A stretch of DNA of 64,000 nt from PMNU01 sp035479875 (GTDB lineage Bacteria > Patescibacteriota > Saccharimonadia > Saccharimonadales > UBA4665), in contig DATIIH010000001.1 in assembly GCA_035479875.1 (NCBI GenBank), positions 1-64,000 on the forward strand, in the 5' to 3' direction. Both the position numbers and the translations under genes were made by a program. A model generated the notes under the pieces. That model was given only the letters and a program-made list of their open reading frames with translations, ran no database searches and had not been told where the DNA came from. Positions 51,034 to 58,551 of the stretch are shown in pieces (position 1 is the stretch's first letter; every line of letters begins with the position of its first letter).

Positions 51034-51055
51034 AAAACGACCCGTAGGTCGTTTT
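51034..51055 (-). terminator. Terminator of the 70-codon minus-strand unit
   Basis: AAAACGACC/GGTCGTTTT stem (9 pairs) with a 4-nt loop, followed on the minus strand by a T-run (GGTCGTTTTTAT). It overlaps the stop codon of the small frame at 51054. Confidence 0.75.
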
Positions 51056-51278
51056 AGGAGCGCTCGCGGTGGCGCCTAATGAGCGCAGCACCTGCTGATA
51101 TAGCCGTGAGGAGGGTAAAGCCTTCCGTGCAGCCAATCATCTGGTTCGTTAGTTCGCCAAAGCCAGTGGCGAGCTCGCATATTCCCGCGACTGCCGCAGA
51201 ACCTAGCGCACCCGTACCAAAGATCTTGGCGCCGATGAAGTCGCCTGTCGTATAAAAATCGTGAACTGCTTCAGGAAT
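51054..51278 (-). CDS. Small membrane-type protein frame without a normal start codon
   Basis: An open frame of about 74 codons ending in a terminator reads VHDFYTTGDFIGAKIFGTG, then LGSAAVAGICELATGFGEL, then a tail IRRHRERS. It is Gly/Ala-rich with one or two moderately hydrophobic segments and looks protein-like. No ATG, GTG, TTG or CTG lies in frame downstream of the upstream stop; ATT at 51278 is the best candidate. A strong promoter and an operator palindrome precede it. It may use a rare start, or it may have lost its start and be a relic. Confidence 0.4.
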   Translation of the reverse strand: MPEAVHDFYTTGDFIGAKIFGTGALGSAAVAGICELATGFGELTNQMIGCTEGFTLLTAISAGAALIRRHRERS

Positions 51279-51289
51279 ATTATTCCTGA
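51271..51289. promoter_or_regulatory. Operator-like palindrome
   Basis: TCAGGAAT-ATT-ATTCCTGA, arms of 8 bp, placed over the predicted transcription start of the promoter at 51294-51322. A bound repressor here would block transcription. Confidence 0.6.
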
Positions 51290-51293
51290 GTAT

Positions 51294-51322
51294 TTAATAA
51301 CACACCACGTCTAGTATGTCAA
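51294..51322 (-). promoter_or_regulatory. Strong promoter of the small minus-strand unit
   Basis: Perfect -35 TTGACA (51317-51322), a 17-bp spacer and TATTAA (51294-51299), preceded by TG at the extended -10 position. Confidence 0.7.
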
Positions 51323-51330
51323 TAGTCCAT

Positions 51331-52047
51331 TTACACAACCGGCTGGAATTTATTACGGCTCCAGTTCCAAAGCACCGGGTGCACCCGTGATGGGTTGATA
51401 CCGCTTCCGGCAAGAAGCGCCTTCCACGCAGCTTCGACTTGCAACGCGCTGGCTCCCTCTGCTACAAGCCCCAGGTGTACGCTGCTCTGAATAACGTGCG
51501 TGTCGGGGATGATCGAAATCGCCTCTGGATGGGCAAACTGCACGTCGGTGTAATGCGACAAAATAAATGGCCAGTAGTTAGAGAGCTTGGGGCCGCTCAG
51601 ATAAGGAAAACGTTTGCGGTGCGTCACCTGCAGTAAACTTATGAGTTTGCCCGCGTCATCATCTGCCTCTGCGATAAGCTGGCGCGGGTCACTATTGTAA
51701 TGCTCATAGAATGTTTTGCCGATAGTCGTCCAAATAAGCGTGTGTTTGTTCGGCTGCAACGCAAGCTTGTGTTTCACCAAATCGGCCCGTACTTTTTCCA
51801 CCGGCGTCTGGGCTAACTTTTCTGGAAAAAACACATAGCGTGTTAACTCATCCTCCCAGGTCTTAAGTGCTGACGCCCACATAGCAGGTGAGTTACGCTG
51901 AAAGTTAATACAAACCGGCAGCGTAAAATAGAGGTAGTTCTCGCGGCTTCCAGGCGACAGGCCCGGGTTTACTTCGTGTTGGGCAAGCGTCGGGATCCGG
52001 CCCTGCTCGTAGTGGGCGAGTAGCTTCTTGACTCTGTCTAGCTGCAT
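51331..52047 (-). CDS. Hypothetical protein
   Basis: 238 aa, soluble. I do not recognise the family. Conserved-looking blocks: YLYFTLPVCINFQRNSP near 38, LSNYWPFILSHYTDV near 155 and RVHPVLWNWSRNKF at the C-terminus. It overlaps the next upstream gene by 10 nt, so both belong to one operon. Confidence 0.55.
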   Translation of the reverse strand: MQLDRVKKLLAHYEQGRIPTLAQHEVNPGLSPGSRENYLYFTLPVCINFQRNSPAMWASALKTWEDELTRYVFFPEKLAQTPVEKVRADLVKHKLALQPNKHTLIWTTIGKTFYEHYNSDPRQLIAEADDDAGKLISLLQVTHRKRFPYLSGPKLSNYWPFILSHYTDVQFAHPEAISIIPDTHVIQSSVHLGLVAEGASALQVEAAWKALLAGSGINPSRVHPVLWNWSRNKFQPVV

Positions 52048-52421
52048 CTGTTATATGCCCGATTGGGTGGATGGATGATCGTTAGGTAGTTTGGCCAGTC
52101 CCTATACATACTCTCGCCCTTGGATTTGAGAACGTCATCAAAATCATACTGCTGAGAAAACTGGCGTATTTGTCCACGGAGTTTGTTCAGGCGTTCGTTA
52201 GCACTTCTTGATAGGTCTGATATACCCGCCTCGCTTACGCCGGACTCGCTTGCCGAGCGCATAATGAGCATGCGTCCATATATATCAAGTATGTCCTCGA
52301 CGTACACGAGCGTCATAAAATAACTATTCTTGTCGTGTTCGTCTGTGGTTATTTTAGACGCTATGTCGTTCGCAAAATCCAGTAAGCCCAGTACCTGCTC
52401 AAACAGCGGTCTTGTATTCAT
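52038..52421 (-). CDS. Hypothetical protein
   Basis: 127 aa, helical, soluble, no known domain (FEQVLGLLDFANDIASKI, SANERLNKLRGQIRQF). TACAAT (52428-52433) ends 6 nt before the ATG, so the mRNA is probably leaderless. Overlaps the following gene by 10 nt. Confidence 0.55.
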   Translation of the reverse strand: MNTRPLFEQVLGLLDFANDIASKITTDEHDKNSYFMTLVYVEDILDIYGRMLIMRSASESGVSEAGISDLSRSANERLNKLRGQIRQFSQQYDFDDVLKSKGESMYRDWPNYLTIIHPPNRAYNRCS

Positions 52422-52427
52422 AAAAAC

Positions 52428-52433
52428 ATTGTA
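52428..52433 (-). promoter_or_regulatory. -10 box, leaderless-type
   Basis: TACAAT ends 6 nt before the ATG at 52421. Confidence 0.45.
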
Positions 52434-52487
52434 ACAAAAGGTTCTCGGCCATCACAGCGCTAGCGGAAGGCGTACATTGCAAGTCTC

Positions 52488-53195
52488 TCAGAATGACTTG
52501 ATCAAAAAATCTACGCTTCTGTTTATTATGTCTTCGGCTTGGTCGTGTGTCCACATACTGTGTTTGTACCCTTCAAACAGCTCAACTTTATGCTGAGTCT
52601 GGGCGCTATTAGCAATAGCCTCGCGGTTCTCGGCCGATACGTGCTCGTCGTCAGAGCACTGCACAATATACATGGGCGCTTTAACACCACGTAATTTATC
52701 CGCCACTCTTATATCGTGCGCCTCTCGCCAATACAAGGCACACACCCGCTGCCCACCCTCTTCGACAAAGCCGCTCTCAGGTGGCGTAAATAACCCAACG
52801 TTAGGATCGGGCACCCATGCCACCGCAGCGGCGATACTAGTCAACGCCGCGCTAACACATATTACCGTCGCGCCACCCATACTTTGGCCGAACAACGCTA
52901 CCTGGTAACCCTTGCCCAGATAATCCTCTGCTATTTTGGTAGTTGTCGCCACCCAATCATTAAAACTTGAGTTGATAAAATCACCGTCCGAGTTCCCGCT
53001 ACAATACTGGTCAAAACGCAGGCTGGATATGCCATTCTGGGCTAGCTTACGCGCAGCTTGCACGAAAAAACGATTTGGACCTATAGACGTACCACGAAAT
53101 CCGTGGCAAAAAACGACAATCTTCTTAGTACCGGCGTCGTGGAATGCAGTGGTTATATTGTGGCTGTTATACTTCTGGGTTTGTGTTTGTTCCAT
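52488..53195 (-). CDS. Alpha/beta hydrolase
   Basis: 235 aa. VVFCHGFRGTSIGPN near 28 (oxyanion region), nucleophile GQSMGG near 101, acid in CSDDEHV near 180 and His in GYKHSMW near 213 form a complete Ser-Asp-His triad. No signal peptide. Related to small serine esterases and peptidases; the substrate is unknown. TATAGT (53203-53208) ends 7 nt before the ATG. Confidence 0.82.
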   Translation of the reverse strand: MEQTQTQKYNSHNITTAFHDAGTKKIVVFCHGFRGTSIGPNRFFVQAARKLAQNGISSLRFDQYCSGNSDGDFINSSFNDWVATTTKIAEDYLGKGYQVALFGQSMGGATVICVSAALTSIAAAVAWVPDPNVGLFTPPESGFVEEGGQRVCALYWREAHDIRVADKLRGVKAPMYIVQCSDDEHVSAENREAIANSAQTQHKVELFEGYKHSMWTHDQAEDIINRSVDFLIKSF

Positions 53196-53202
53196 GCTGC
53201 CT

Positions 53203-53208
53203 ACTATA
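53203..53208 (-). promoter_or_regulatory. -10 box, leaderless-type
   Basis: TATAGT ends 7 nt before the ATG of the alpha/beta hydrolase. Confidence 0.45.
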
Positions 53209-53249
53209 TCAAAGAAGCCAGAACGACCCCGCGTGTTAAGCAGTTCTAT

Positions 53250-53384
53250 CTAGTGCTCGCCGTTTACGTCAAATGTAGTGTGGGTTTTGAGTACATATGG
53301 CTCGCCGCCGGTCGCAACATTTTCGACATGCGCAGCAACGCCACCCTGGGCGTCGGATATATGCACTATCTCGCCATGTAACAT
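53250..53384 (-). CDS. Small 44-aa protein
   Basis: Reads MLHGEIVHISDAQGGVAAHV, then ENVATGGEPYVLKTHTTFDV and NGEH, with a TAG stop. Soluble, with alternating polar/hydrophobic residues that suggest a small beta structure. TATAAT ends 6 nt before the ATG (TATAATCGCACCATG), the same arrangement as at murB and the PIG-L gene. No known family. Confidence 0.5.
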   Translation of the reverse strand: MLHGEIVHISDAQGGVAAHVENVATGGEPYVLKTHTTFDVNGEH

Positions 53385-53390
53385 GGTGCG

Positions 53391-53396
53391 ATTATA
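53391..53396 (-). promoter_or_regulatory. -10 box, leaderless-type, for the 44-aa gene
   Basis: Perfect TATAAT 6 nt before the ATG at 53384. Confidence 0.55.
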
Positions 53397-53413
53397 GCCG
53401 GGCAAGAGGTAAA

Positions 53414-53439
53414 ACAAAAAGAGCCAGTGAAGGCTCTTT
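53414..53439 (-). terminator. Terminator after the APH-like gene
   Basis: AAAGAGCC/GGCTCTTT (8 pairs) around a 6-nt loop, with a minus-strand T-run (TTTTTGTTTT). It ends transcription coming from 53600 and beyond; the 160 bp between holds no convincing gene. Confidence 0.75.
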
Positions 53440-53599
53440 CGAATGCGCTTGGAGGTTCACCGTCCGCTGAGTTTATAACCTTGGTTAATGAGTTAACCCG
53501 TTGGAGGAGTTTACTGGATAGCAGATTCAGACAACACCAGATGAGCAAGCAAGGGGTAAGGTTCTCTCATAATTCCCTGTAGTGTTTGTACCTAGTGTA

Positions 53600-54496
53600 C
53601 TAAGCAGCCCAACCCTCGCCAAGCCACTGGTCGAGAGAGTCTACGGCAAGCTTTGTTCGTTCAGGCGTCAACTGCCCCCTCTGCTTACCGTTTACTAGTA
53701 TCGCTAACTCGTGCATAGCAGCAAGAACACGGACTAGGTCTTGGTTAATGGGTCCCAGCTCGGGGTTAACGGCAGCTACCATTTCCTCGAATGCCTTCTG
53801 CCCAATAACGCTGAATACGGGACGGAGTTCATTGTGAATGTCGCCCAGCCCCAAATCTGTCCAATCTATCACACCAGTTAGCTCGTTATCATCGGACAAT
53901 ACCAAGTTAGGTGAGCCAAAGTCACCAAAAACAATGACATTACTAGCAGACCCGCCTGGACGAATCTGCTGCACACGTTCGTAGTTTTCCCTATAGGCAG
54001 TTGCGAACTTAGTATCCTGCTGCTGTGCAGTTTCGTAAACTTGAGCGTAGTACTCATCTCTGTTTCTGATTAAGCTTCGTTCTGGCTGTATAGCCCTCAG
54101 CTCATCAACCGTAACGCTACTATTAAGTTCGTTAATGACTCCCGCTATTGCTACGCCAAGGTTTCGTCTTTTTTCAAAAGGTAGTTCGGTAACTTCATGC
54201 TTACGGAGTACGTTGCCGCGAAGAAACTCTAACACGTTGTATGAACCATCAGGTGCAAGCTCTATGGGACGCGGCACCGCAACTGAAAGCTTTCCGTACA
54301 CAAGTTTTAGGGTCTCAAACTCATAGTAGTTCGCTTCAACTCCGCTCTCGTTCTTTGGAAAACGAAAGGCTTCGGTGCCGTCTACAACAAATACATCTCG
54401 ATTATCCCCACCTTCAAATCGCTGAACGGACTGATGCTCAGGGCGCACCCTGTTGATGATTTCTTCTGGTTGTTGCGTACCTAGTGCTTCGCTCAT
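53600..54496 (-). CDS. APH-like kinase (aminoglycoside phosphotransferase fold)
   Basis: 298 aa. GGDNRDVFVVDGTEAFRFPK near 28 provides the P-loop-like strand and Lys, the catalytic loop reads VFGDFGSPNLVL near 190 and the Mg-binding motif is VIDWTDLG near 208. Active APH enzymes have H-G-D at the catalytic loop; here the His is Phe while the Asp is kept. It may phosphorylate a sugar, amino alcohol or drug; resistance should not be assumed. The ATG is followed by a Glu/Gln-rich start. Confidence 0.75.
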   Translation of the reverse strand: MSEALGTQQPEEIINRVRPEHQSVQRFEGGDNRDVFVVDGTEAFRFPKNESGVEANYYEFETLKLVYGKLSVAVPRPIELAPDGSYNVLEFLRGNVLRKHEVTELPFEKRRNLGVAIAGVINELNSSVTVDELRAIQPERSLIRNRDEYYAQVYETAQQQDTKFATAYRENYERVQQIRPGGSASNVIVFGDFGSPNLVLSDDNELTGVIDWTDLGLGDIHNELRPVFSVIGQKAFEEMVAAVNPELGPINQDLVRVLAAMHELAILVNGKQRGQLTPERTKLAVDSLDQWLGEGWAA

Positions 54497-54568
54497 ATTC
54501 TTAAGTATATCAGTTAGTCAGGGGTTGATTAGCGTGGAGTAACCGCTGGGTCGGTATAAAATGGGAGG

Positions 54569-55510
54569 ATGGCTGAAATCCAACATTATGTACCGCAGTT
54601 CTACCTCAGGTACTTCGCCCTCGAGAATGACGCCAATGCAGTCTGGGCTTACCAGAGGCATATCGAGCCATTTAAGACTAATGTTAAGAATATTGCTGGC
54701 GAAAAGGGCTTTTACAGATTTATAGATAGTCGTACGGGAAAAGAGTCGGATGAGCTTGAGGAAACATATTCCAAGCTGGAGCATCAAGCCCAGCTCATCA
54801 TCAGCAAGTTAAATACCCCTGGATTACTAGAGCTTTCTAGGGAAGACAGGGGCAATCTTGCCTACTTTGTAACCAGCTTGCACGTCCGAGGTTTGAGCCA
54901 CCGACAAATGACAGCTAACTCTATGGGGGAGATGCAGAAAGTGACGTCTCAGTTTAGAGCTACTCACAAGGAGTCATTTCTCGAAGATATGCGCAAAGCG
55001 GGAGTAGAAAGAAGCGAAGAAGAGATGGAGGCCTTACGACAGTTCGTCTTAGATGGCGAATACGAAGTTAAGTTCAACCCTCGCGATTCATTCTTTTTGA
55101 AAGCCGCGATGCAGATGGAACTAGATATATACCCAGTTGTCGTCGCCAAAGATATTTATCTGGTTGAAGCAAGTCAAGGCTACGACTTTATCACATCAGA
55201 TAACCCTGTTAGTGTTATCCCACTTAAGCCACCTCACCCCTTTTATGGAGGAGGCGGAATTGGCGACGGTATGGTAGCATTACCCGTCTCACCTAGGCGA
55301 GCATTGTTACTCGTAAACCCTAATTCGATTACTCTGGGCAGCGTTATGAATCCAGACAACGTCAATATCGTTAATGGCTCTACATATTTCCATGCATACC
55401 GATTTGTGTTTTCAAATGTTAAGTCCATCCAGACCCAGAAGAAGTTCAACAGCACAAAGGCGGGAGATGGCGAAAAAGTCGTTGTTAGTTCACCCTTTAG
55501 CAGAAAGTAG
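54569..55510 (+). CDS. DUF4238 family protein
   Basis: 313 aa. Starts with HYVPQFYLRYFA, the hallmark of DUF4238, followed by VWAYQRHIEPFKTNVKNIAGEKGFY and DFITSDNPV near 208. The family is widespread in accessory and mobile regions, and its function is not established. Both TATAAA (ending 8 nt upstream) and GGGAGG precede the ATG. Soluble. Confidence 0.8.
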   Translation: MAEIQHYVPQFYLRYFALENDANAVWAYQRHIEPFKTNVKNIAGEKGFYRFIDSRTGKESDELEETYSKLEHQAQLIISKLNTPGLLELSREDRGNLAYFVTSLHVRGLSHRQMTANSMGEMQKVTSQFRATHKESFLEDMRKAGVERSEEEMEALRQFVLDGEYEVKFNPRDSFFLKAAMQMELDIYPVVVAKDIYLVEASQGYDFITSDNPVSVIPLKPPHPFYGGGGIGDGMVALPVSPRRALLLVNPNSITLGSVMNPDNVNIVNGSTYFHAYRFVFSNVKSIQTQKKFNSTKAGDGEKVVVSSPFSRK

Positions 55511-55539
55511 CCGACAAAAATATAAGTGACGTACTAGAT

Positions 55540-56211
55540 CTAGCTTGACGGGAACTGGGAGTTGCAGTTCGCTTTATCAGTATTGAACTGCTCTTGCATC
55601 TGCGTGAGTATCGCTACCGTACTAAAATGATAGATAGTTTGTCCACTACTATCAGTAGTTGTTGATATGGCGTTTATCTTTTCTGTATTATTGAATGCGT
55701 CCGTCGCTGCACTGATACAACGTGCGTTTGCTGCATTCACTGCCGTATTGTATCCAGCCTGTGCGGTACTAACTGCACTGCTAGTATTCTTTTTGCAATC
55801 ACTTGTATTACCCTCGTTTTGAAAGCTATCCAGTATAGATGCGTTAGCAGCTTGATACTTGGTGTTGACGGAAAAGATGCGATTATTAATGCTCACTACT
55901 TGTGCCTCACAACTCTTAATCGCATTTGCTTTAGCCTGTACCGCCAACTGATTGTTGTGTCTGGCATTCAAATAAGCTCCACTACCGTATAAGAGTGCGA
56001 CGATAGTTGATAAGACAATCCCTCCAAATGCAAGCTTCTTTACGCTTTTTATACGACGCTTTGCTTTTGATGTTTCAGCTTCAATAGACCCTAGGTGCGA
56101 TAGGCTGATTCCAGCGAGTATCCAGCCTACTAGCGGTACGATAGCCCCCAAATAGCTCCAGCCTGCCGTGACTCTTGCGCTATTCAGTGCCTTTATGTCT
56201 TCTTTATCCAT
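55540..56211 (-). CDS. Two-helix membrane protein with extracellular helical domain
   Basis: 223 aa. Helices at about 17-38 (WSYLGAIVPLVGWILAGISL) and 62-82 (AFGGIVLSTIVALLYGSGAYL) are separated by a basic loop (KAKRRIKSVKK). The remaining 140 residues are rich in Asn, Ala, Gln and Thr with several Cys. The first half recalls DUF4190-type proteins. GAGGAAAA precedes the ATG. Function unknown. Confidence 0.55.
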   Translation of the reverse strand: MDKEDIKALNSARVTAGWSYLGAIVPLVGWILAGISLSHLGSIEAETSKAKRRIKSVKKLAFGGIVLSTIVALLYGSGAYLNARHNNQLAVQAKANAIKSCEAQVVSINNRIFSVNTKYQAANASILDSFQNEGNTSDCKKNTSSAVSTAQAGYNTAVNAANARCISAATDAFNNTEKINAISTTTDSSGQTIYHFSTVAILTQMQEQFNTDKANCNSQFPSS

Positions 56212-56362
56212 CAGTTTTCCTCGCTAATGCTCTGCTTGGCTTCATCATAACATGAACTGGAACCTAGCTTAATTTTATTATTAGTGCCTACCTGGATTTG
56301 CTCGTATAAAGCTGTTTCTATTCGTATCTAATCGAACCAAAGCCGAATAAATCAGAGCCATA

Positions 56363-56704
56363 TCAGTATCCCTCAGCTACCAGCACCAGCAACCGTCCGA
56401 GCAGCTGCTGCGTGACGTCGCGCGTAAACATCGTCTCCCAAAGCCCATCAACAATACGAGTCCGATGTATCAGCCCAAACAGTACGGAAAGCACTTCGCT
56501 CTTGTCGAGGTTGTCGTAGCTGTCGTTACTCATAGCCTCCAACAACAGCAAGTCCCAATGCTTGAGAGTAGGATAGATAAGGTTGTCATTCGGGTCATAC
56601 CTCTTCCAAAGGAACATCTTAATGTCTTGTGCTAGTTGTGCGTTCTGCCATGAGCCTTTGTAGGCGCTAGTTGCTTTAACTAGTGCAGCGAGGCTTGTGG
56701 ACAT
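56363..56704 (-). CDS. Hypothetical protein
   Basis: 113 aa, soluble, helical (SLAALVKATSAYKGSWQNAQLAQDIKMFLW, QQLLGRLLVLVAEGY). No known domain. Its ATG comes 2 nt after the stop of the DUF4352 gene, so the two form an operon. Confidence 0.55.
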   Translation of the reverse strand: MSTSLAALVKATSAYKGSWQNAQLAQDIKMFLWKRYDPNDNLIYPTLKHWDLLLLEAMSNDSYDNLDKSEVLSVLFGLIHRTRIVDGLWETMFTRDVTQQLLGRLLVLVAEGY

Positions 56705-56706
56705 GC

Positions 56707-57327
56707 TTACTGTAAATTCACCTTTACGCCTAAGCTGTTGTAGTCACCATGCACCTCAGCTACGGTAGGCGTCACACCTACTGGCACGTCATACACGATG
56801 TCGCCCGTGACACTGTTGCCTGGGTTAATATCGTCATTGAGCGGAGTACCGACCGCGTACCCTGCTGCCGTAGCAGTTGCATCGCTGGCGTACGTGTAGC
56901 GTTGCCCCTGCGCATTAAAGACGTACTGGTTGTACGCGGTAATGCTATTGGCGGTGTTACCAGTATTCGTGACTGTTATGTTTAGGCGACAGTACTGCCC
57001 CTGTGCGTTCGAGTAGTAGTTAACCAGTCCTCCCGTACTCAGATGTGTTTCGCCACACTTGATTGAATTAACAACGAAGTTAAACCCAGCATCACTAACC
57101 GTTGTGCCAATGTGTGGTTGCGGGGTAGAAGTAGCAGGCTGATTCTGAGCTTGCTGAGCTACCTGTTTACCGTTGGCTTTAGTCGGCTTATCACCACTGA
57201 TAATCGCGCCGAGTATGCCCAAGCCAAAGAATATGAACAGAAGGGTTAGCACGATGGTAGATATAGTTCTCCGAAGGGGAGATTTTGGTCGTTTTGTCTT
57301 TAGCTTAGGTTCTTTGTTGCCACTCAT
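56707..57327 (-). CDS. Membrane-anchored DUF4352 protein
   Basis: 206 aa. Basic start (MSGNKEPKLKTKRPKSPLRR), membrane helix (TIVLTLLFIFFGLGILGAII), a Gln/Pro/Thr linker, then a beta-sandwich domain (residues about 85-205: GFNFVVNSIKC, QYCRLNITVTNTGN, YVFNAQGQRY, PGNSVTGDIVYDVP) that fits DUF4352. The ATG at 57327 is preferred over TTG at 57369. AAGGAG lies 11 nt upstream. Extracytoplasmic, role unknown. Confidence 0.72.
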   Translation of the reverse strand: MSGNKEPKLKTKRPKSPLRRTISTIVLTLLFIFFGLGILGAIISGDKPTKANGKQVAQQAQNQPATSTPQPHIGTTVSDAGFNFVVNSIKCGETHLSTGGLVNYYSNAQGQYCRLNITVTNTGNTANSITAYNQYVFNAQGQRYTYASDATATAAGYAVGTPLNDDINPGNSVTGDIVYDVPVGVTPTVAEVHGDYNSLGVKVNLQ

Positions 57328-57423
57328 CGGGTCTGCACTCCTTGCGTAAGGGTTGATATTCGGTGGCAACTAAAAAACCGACCACCGGATGAGCTTGCGC
57401 CCTACAACTCTTTCGAGCTGCAA

Positions 57424-57465
57424 CTACGTCAATAGCAACCGATGATCGGATCATTATTGACGTAG
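57424..57465. repeat. 11-bp inverted repeat with inner palindrome
   Basis: CTACGTCAATA (57424-57434) pairs with TATTGACGTAG (57455-57465); within the loop CCGAT-G-ATCGG forms a second palindrome. No T-run on either side. Confidence 0.75.
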
Positions 57466-57610
57466 ATTTGATGACCATACCTATCCTTGCGGGTGGCTTT
57501 AGGCCTACCTAGCTGTGCTAGTTGAGGTCAAGTATAAGTGCATATCCGTCAAAAACAAAGGTGAATCATCCGGGCAGAAAGTGAAAAACGGTGCCCTAGA
57601 ATCCAACTTA

Positions 57611-57628
57611 TGGTTACAAACGTAACCA
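57611..57628. repeat. Palindrome TGGTTAC-AAAC-GTAACCA
   Basis: Perfect 7-bp arms with a 4-nt centre, 23 bp before the iteron-like repeats. Looks like a dimeric regulator site. Confidence 0.7.
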
Positions 57629-57650
57629 ATCCACGCCTGCTGTGCTAAAA

Positions 57651-57680
57651 GGGCTCAGAACGGCTGAGAATGGCTCACAA
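57651..57680 (+). repeat. Three iteron-like 10-bp repeats
   Basis: GGGCTCAGAA, CGGCTGAGAA and TGGCTCACAA follow each other with a period of exactly 10 bp (consensus GGCTSASAA), placing each copy on the same face of the helix. Confidence 0.65.
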
Positions 57681-57705
57681 GAAGAATAGACAATAGGCAC
57701 ACGCT

Positions 57706-57722
57706 ACATATAGCGTATATGT
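57706..57722. repeat. Palindrome ACATATA-GCG-TATATGT
   Basis: Perfect 7-bp arms, 3-nt centre. A larger pair CTCACA (57674-57679) / TGTGAG (57720-57725) links it to the last direct repeat. Confidence 0.7.
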
Positions 57723-57794
57723 GAGTTACTCGCACTCTATATGTTGTGTATTGTACAGCTACTTTTTCTTGTTTTTGCTACTTGAAAAGGCATA

Positions 57795-57809
57795 TGCTAA
57801 CCATTAGCA
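57795..57809. repeat. Palindrome TGCTAA-CCA-TTAGCA
   Basis: Perfect 6-bp arms. Part of the same control region. Confidence 0.6.
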
Positions 57810-57836
57810 AAGACAGCTCAAGCAAAGTAATTAGTA

Positions 57837-57848
57837 TGTCGCGCGACA
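57837..57848. repeat. Palindrome TGTCGCGCGACA
   Basis: Perfect 12-bp palindrome without a spacer, strikingly G+C-rich in an A+T-rich stretch. Serine recombinases often act at short palindromic sites, but no second copy was found. Confidence 0.6.
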
Positions 57849-57857
57849 ACCATTGAC

Positions 57858-57921
57858 CCAATAGCTCTGCATAGTCAGTAGCAAGGCGAGATACCTGTCG
57901 TCAACAGAACAGGGCTATTGG
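57858..57921. repeat. 12-bp stem hairpin with 40-nt loop
   Basis: CCAATAGCTCTG (57858-57869) pairs with CAGGGCTATTGG (57910-57921), one G-T pair. Could be part of a small RNA. A further hairpin GCTCGT/ACGAGC follows at 57962-57984. Confidence 0.65.
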
Positions 57922-58035
57922 TTTGGGAGTCTCTATGGTACGAAAAAATTAGATAGTTGTCGCTCGTAGTCTCTAGCAACGAGCATTAGTAAACATAAAC
58001 CTTAAACAGGCTTGAAGGCGTGAGGAGTATTCAAG

Positions 58036-58143
58036 GTGTCTAAAAATAAAAATGAGGAGGCTTTTCATGAGTTAGCAGTCTTTCTTTTTGAGCTGTACAA
58101 AAAACGTAAACAGGAAGAGTGCACACACGAATCGTATGCTTGA
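58036..58143 (+). CDS. Small 35-aa peptide upstream of the recombinases
   Basis: GTG start with GAGGAG 7 nt upstream. Reads MSKNKNEEAFHELAVFLFEL, then YKKRKQEECTHESYA, stop TGA: a charged amphipathic helix. It is the first gene of the recombinase operon (48 nt before the next start). Such leaders can be transcription regulators or recombination-directionality factors; nothing in the sequence decides. Confidence 0.55.
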   Translation: MSKNKNEEAFHELAVFLFELYKKRKQEECTHESYA

Positions 58144-58191
58144 CAATTTGTGTTTTTCTTCCATAACAACATAATTAAATAGGAGGACAAT

Positions 58192-58551
58192 ATGTCAAAA
58201 GAATATAAAAAAGCAATCGCTTTAACGCGCACAAACGGTATTGGTAACGAGATAAACAAGCACGCATTTCAAACGATAAGAATTGCGGAATTCGCGCAAC
58301 AGAAAAACCTTACAGTAAAACAATACTTCGCATATAACACAGCTGACGCGTGTGGGGAGGGTATCACGGATATGATGCAAGCAATACTTACCTACTTGCG
58401 TCATCACCCAGATGTGAAGCACTTAATCGTAACAAACCCTGATAGGATTTGTCGTTCGTACAGCCTGTACGAGATGTTTGATAATCATCTTGCTGGGCTT
58501 GGAGTAAGTATTGAAGCCCCCGGGTTTCATGATGAGGAGGAAAACCTATGA
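58192..58551 (+). CDS. Stand-alone serine-recombinase-like N-terminal domain, catalytic Ser missing
   Basis: 119 aa with AGGAGG upstream. The layout follows the resolvase catalytic domain: AIALTRTNGIGNE at the start, HPDVKHLIVTNPDRICRSYSLYEMF near 72-96 and LGVSIEAP. Active enzymes have R-V-S at the position where this reads R-T-N, so the nucleophile Ser is absent, while DR..R is kept. No DNA-binding domain follows. It overlaps the next recombinase gene by 4 nt (ATGA). It may be a regulatory subunit that pairs with the active partner. Confidence 0.65.
   Translation: MSKEYKKAIALTRTNGIGNEINKHAFQTIRIAEFAQQKNLTVKQYFAYNTADACGEGITDMMQAILTYLRHHPDVKHLIVTNPDRICRSYSLYEMFDNHLAGLGVSIEAPGFHDEEENL

Larger units (their letters stand above)
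57370..58022. promoter_or_regulatory. Noncoding control region dense in palindromes and short repeats
   Basis: About 650 bp without a convincing gene, between the DUF4352 gene and the recombinase operon. It contains at least seven inverted repeats and three 10-bp-spaced direct repeats (listed separately). It is clearly more A+T-rich than the core genes. It may hold a promoter and operators, a recombination site, an origin or a structured RNA. None of these can be told apart from sequence alone. Confidence 0.6.

Noticed and set aside
53366..53548. 60-codon minus-strand open frame downstream of the APH-like gene
   Set aside because: It crosses a clear terminator hairpin and has Cys/Ser-rich random composition; the region is best seen as 3' untranslated DNA.
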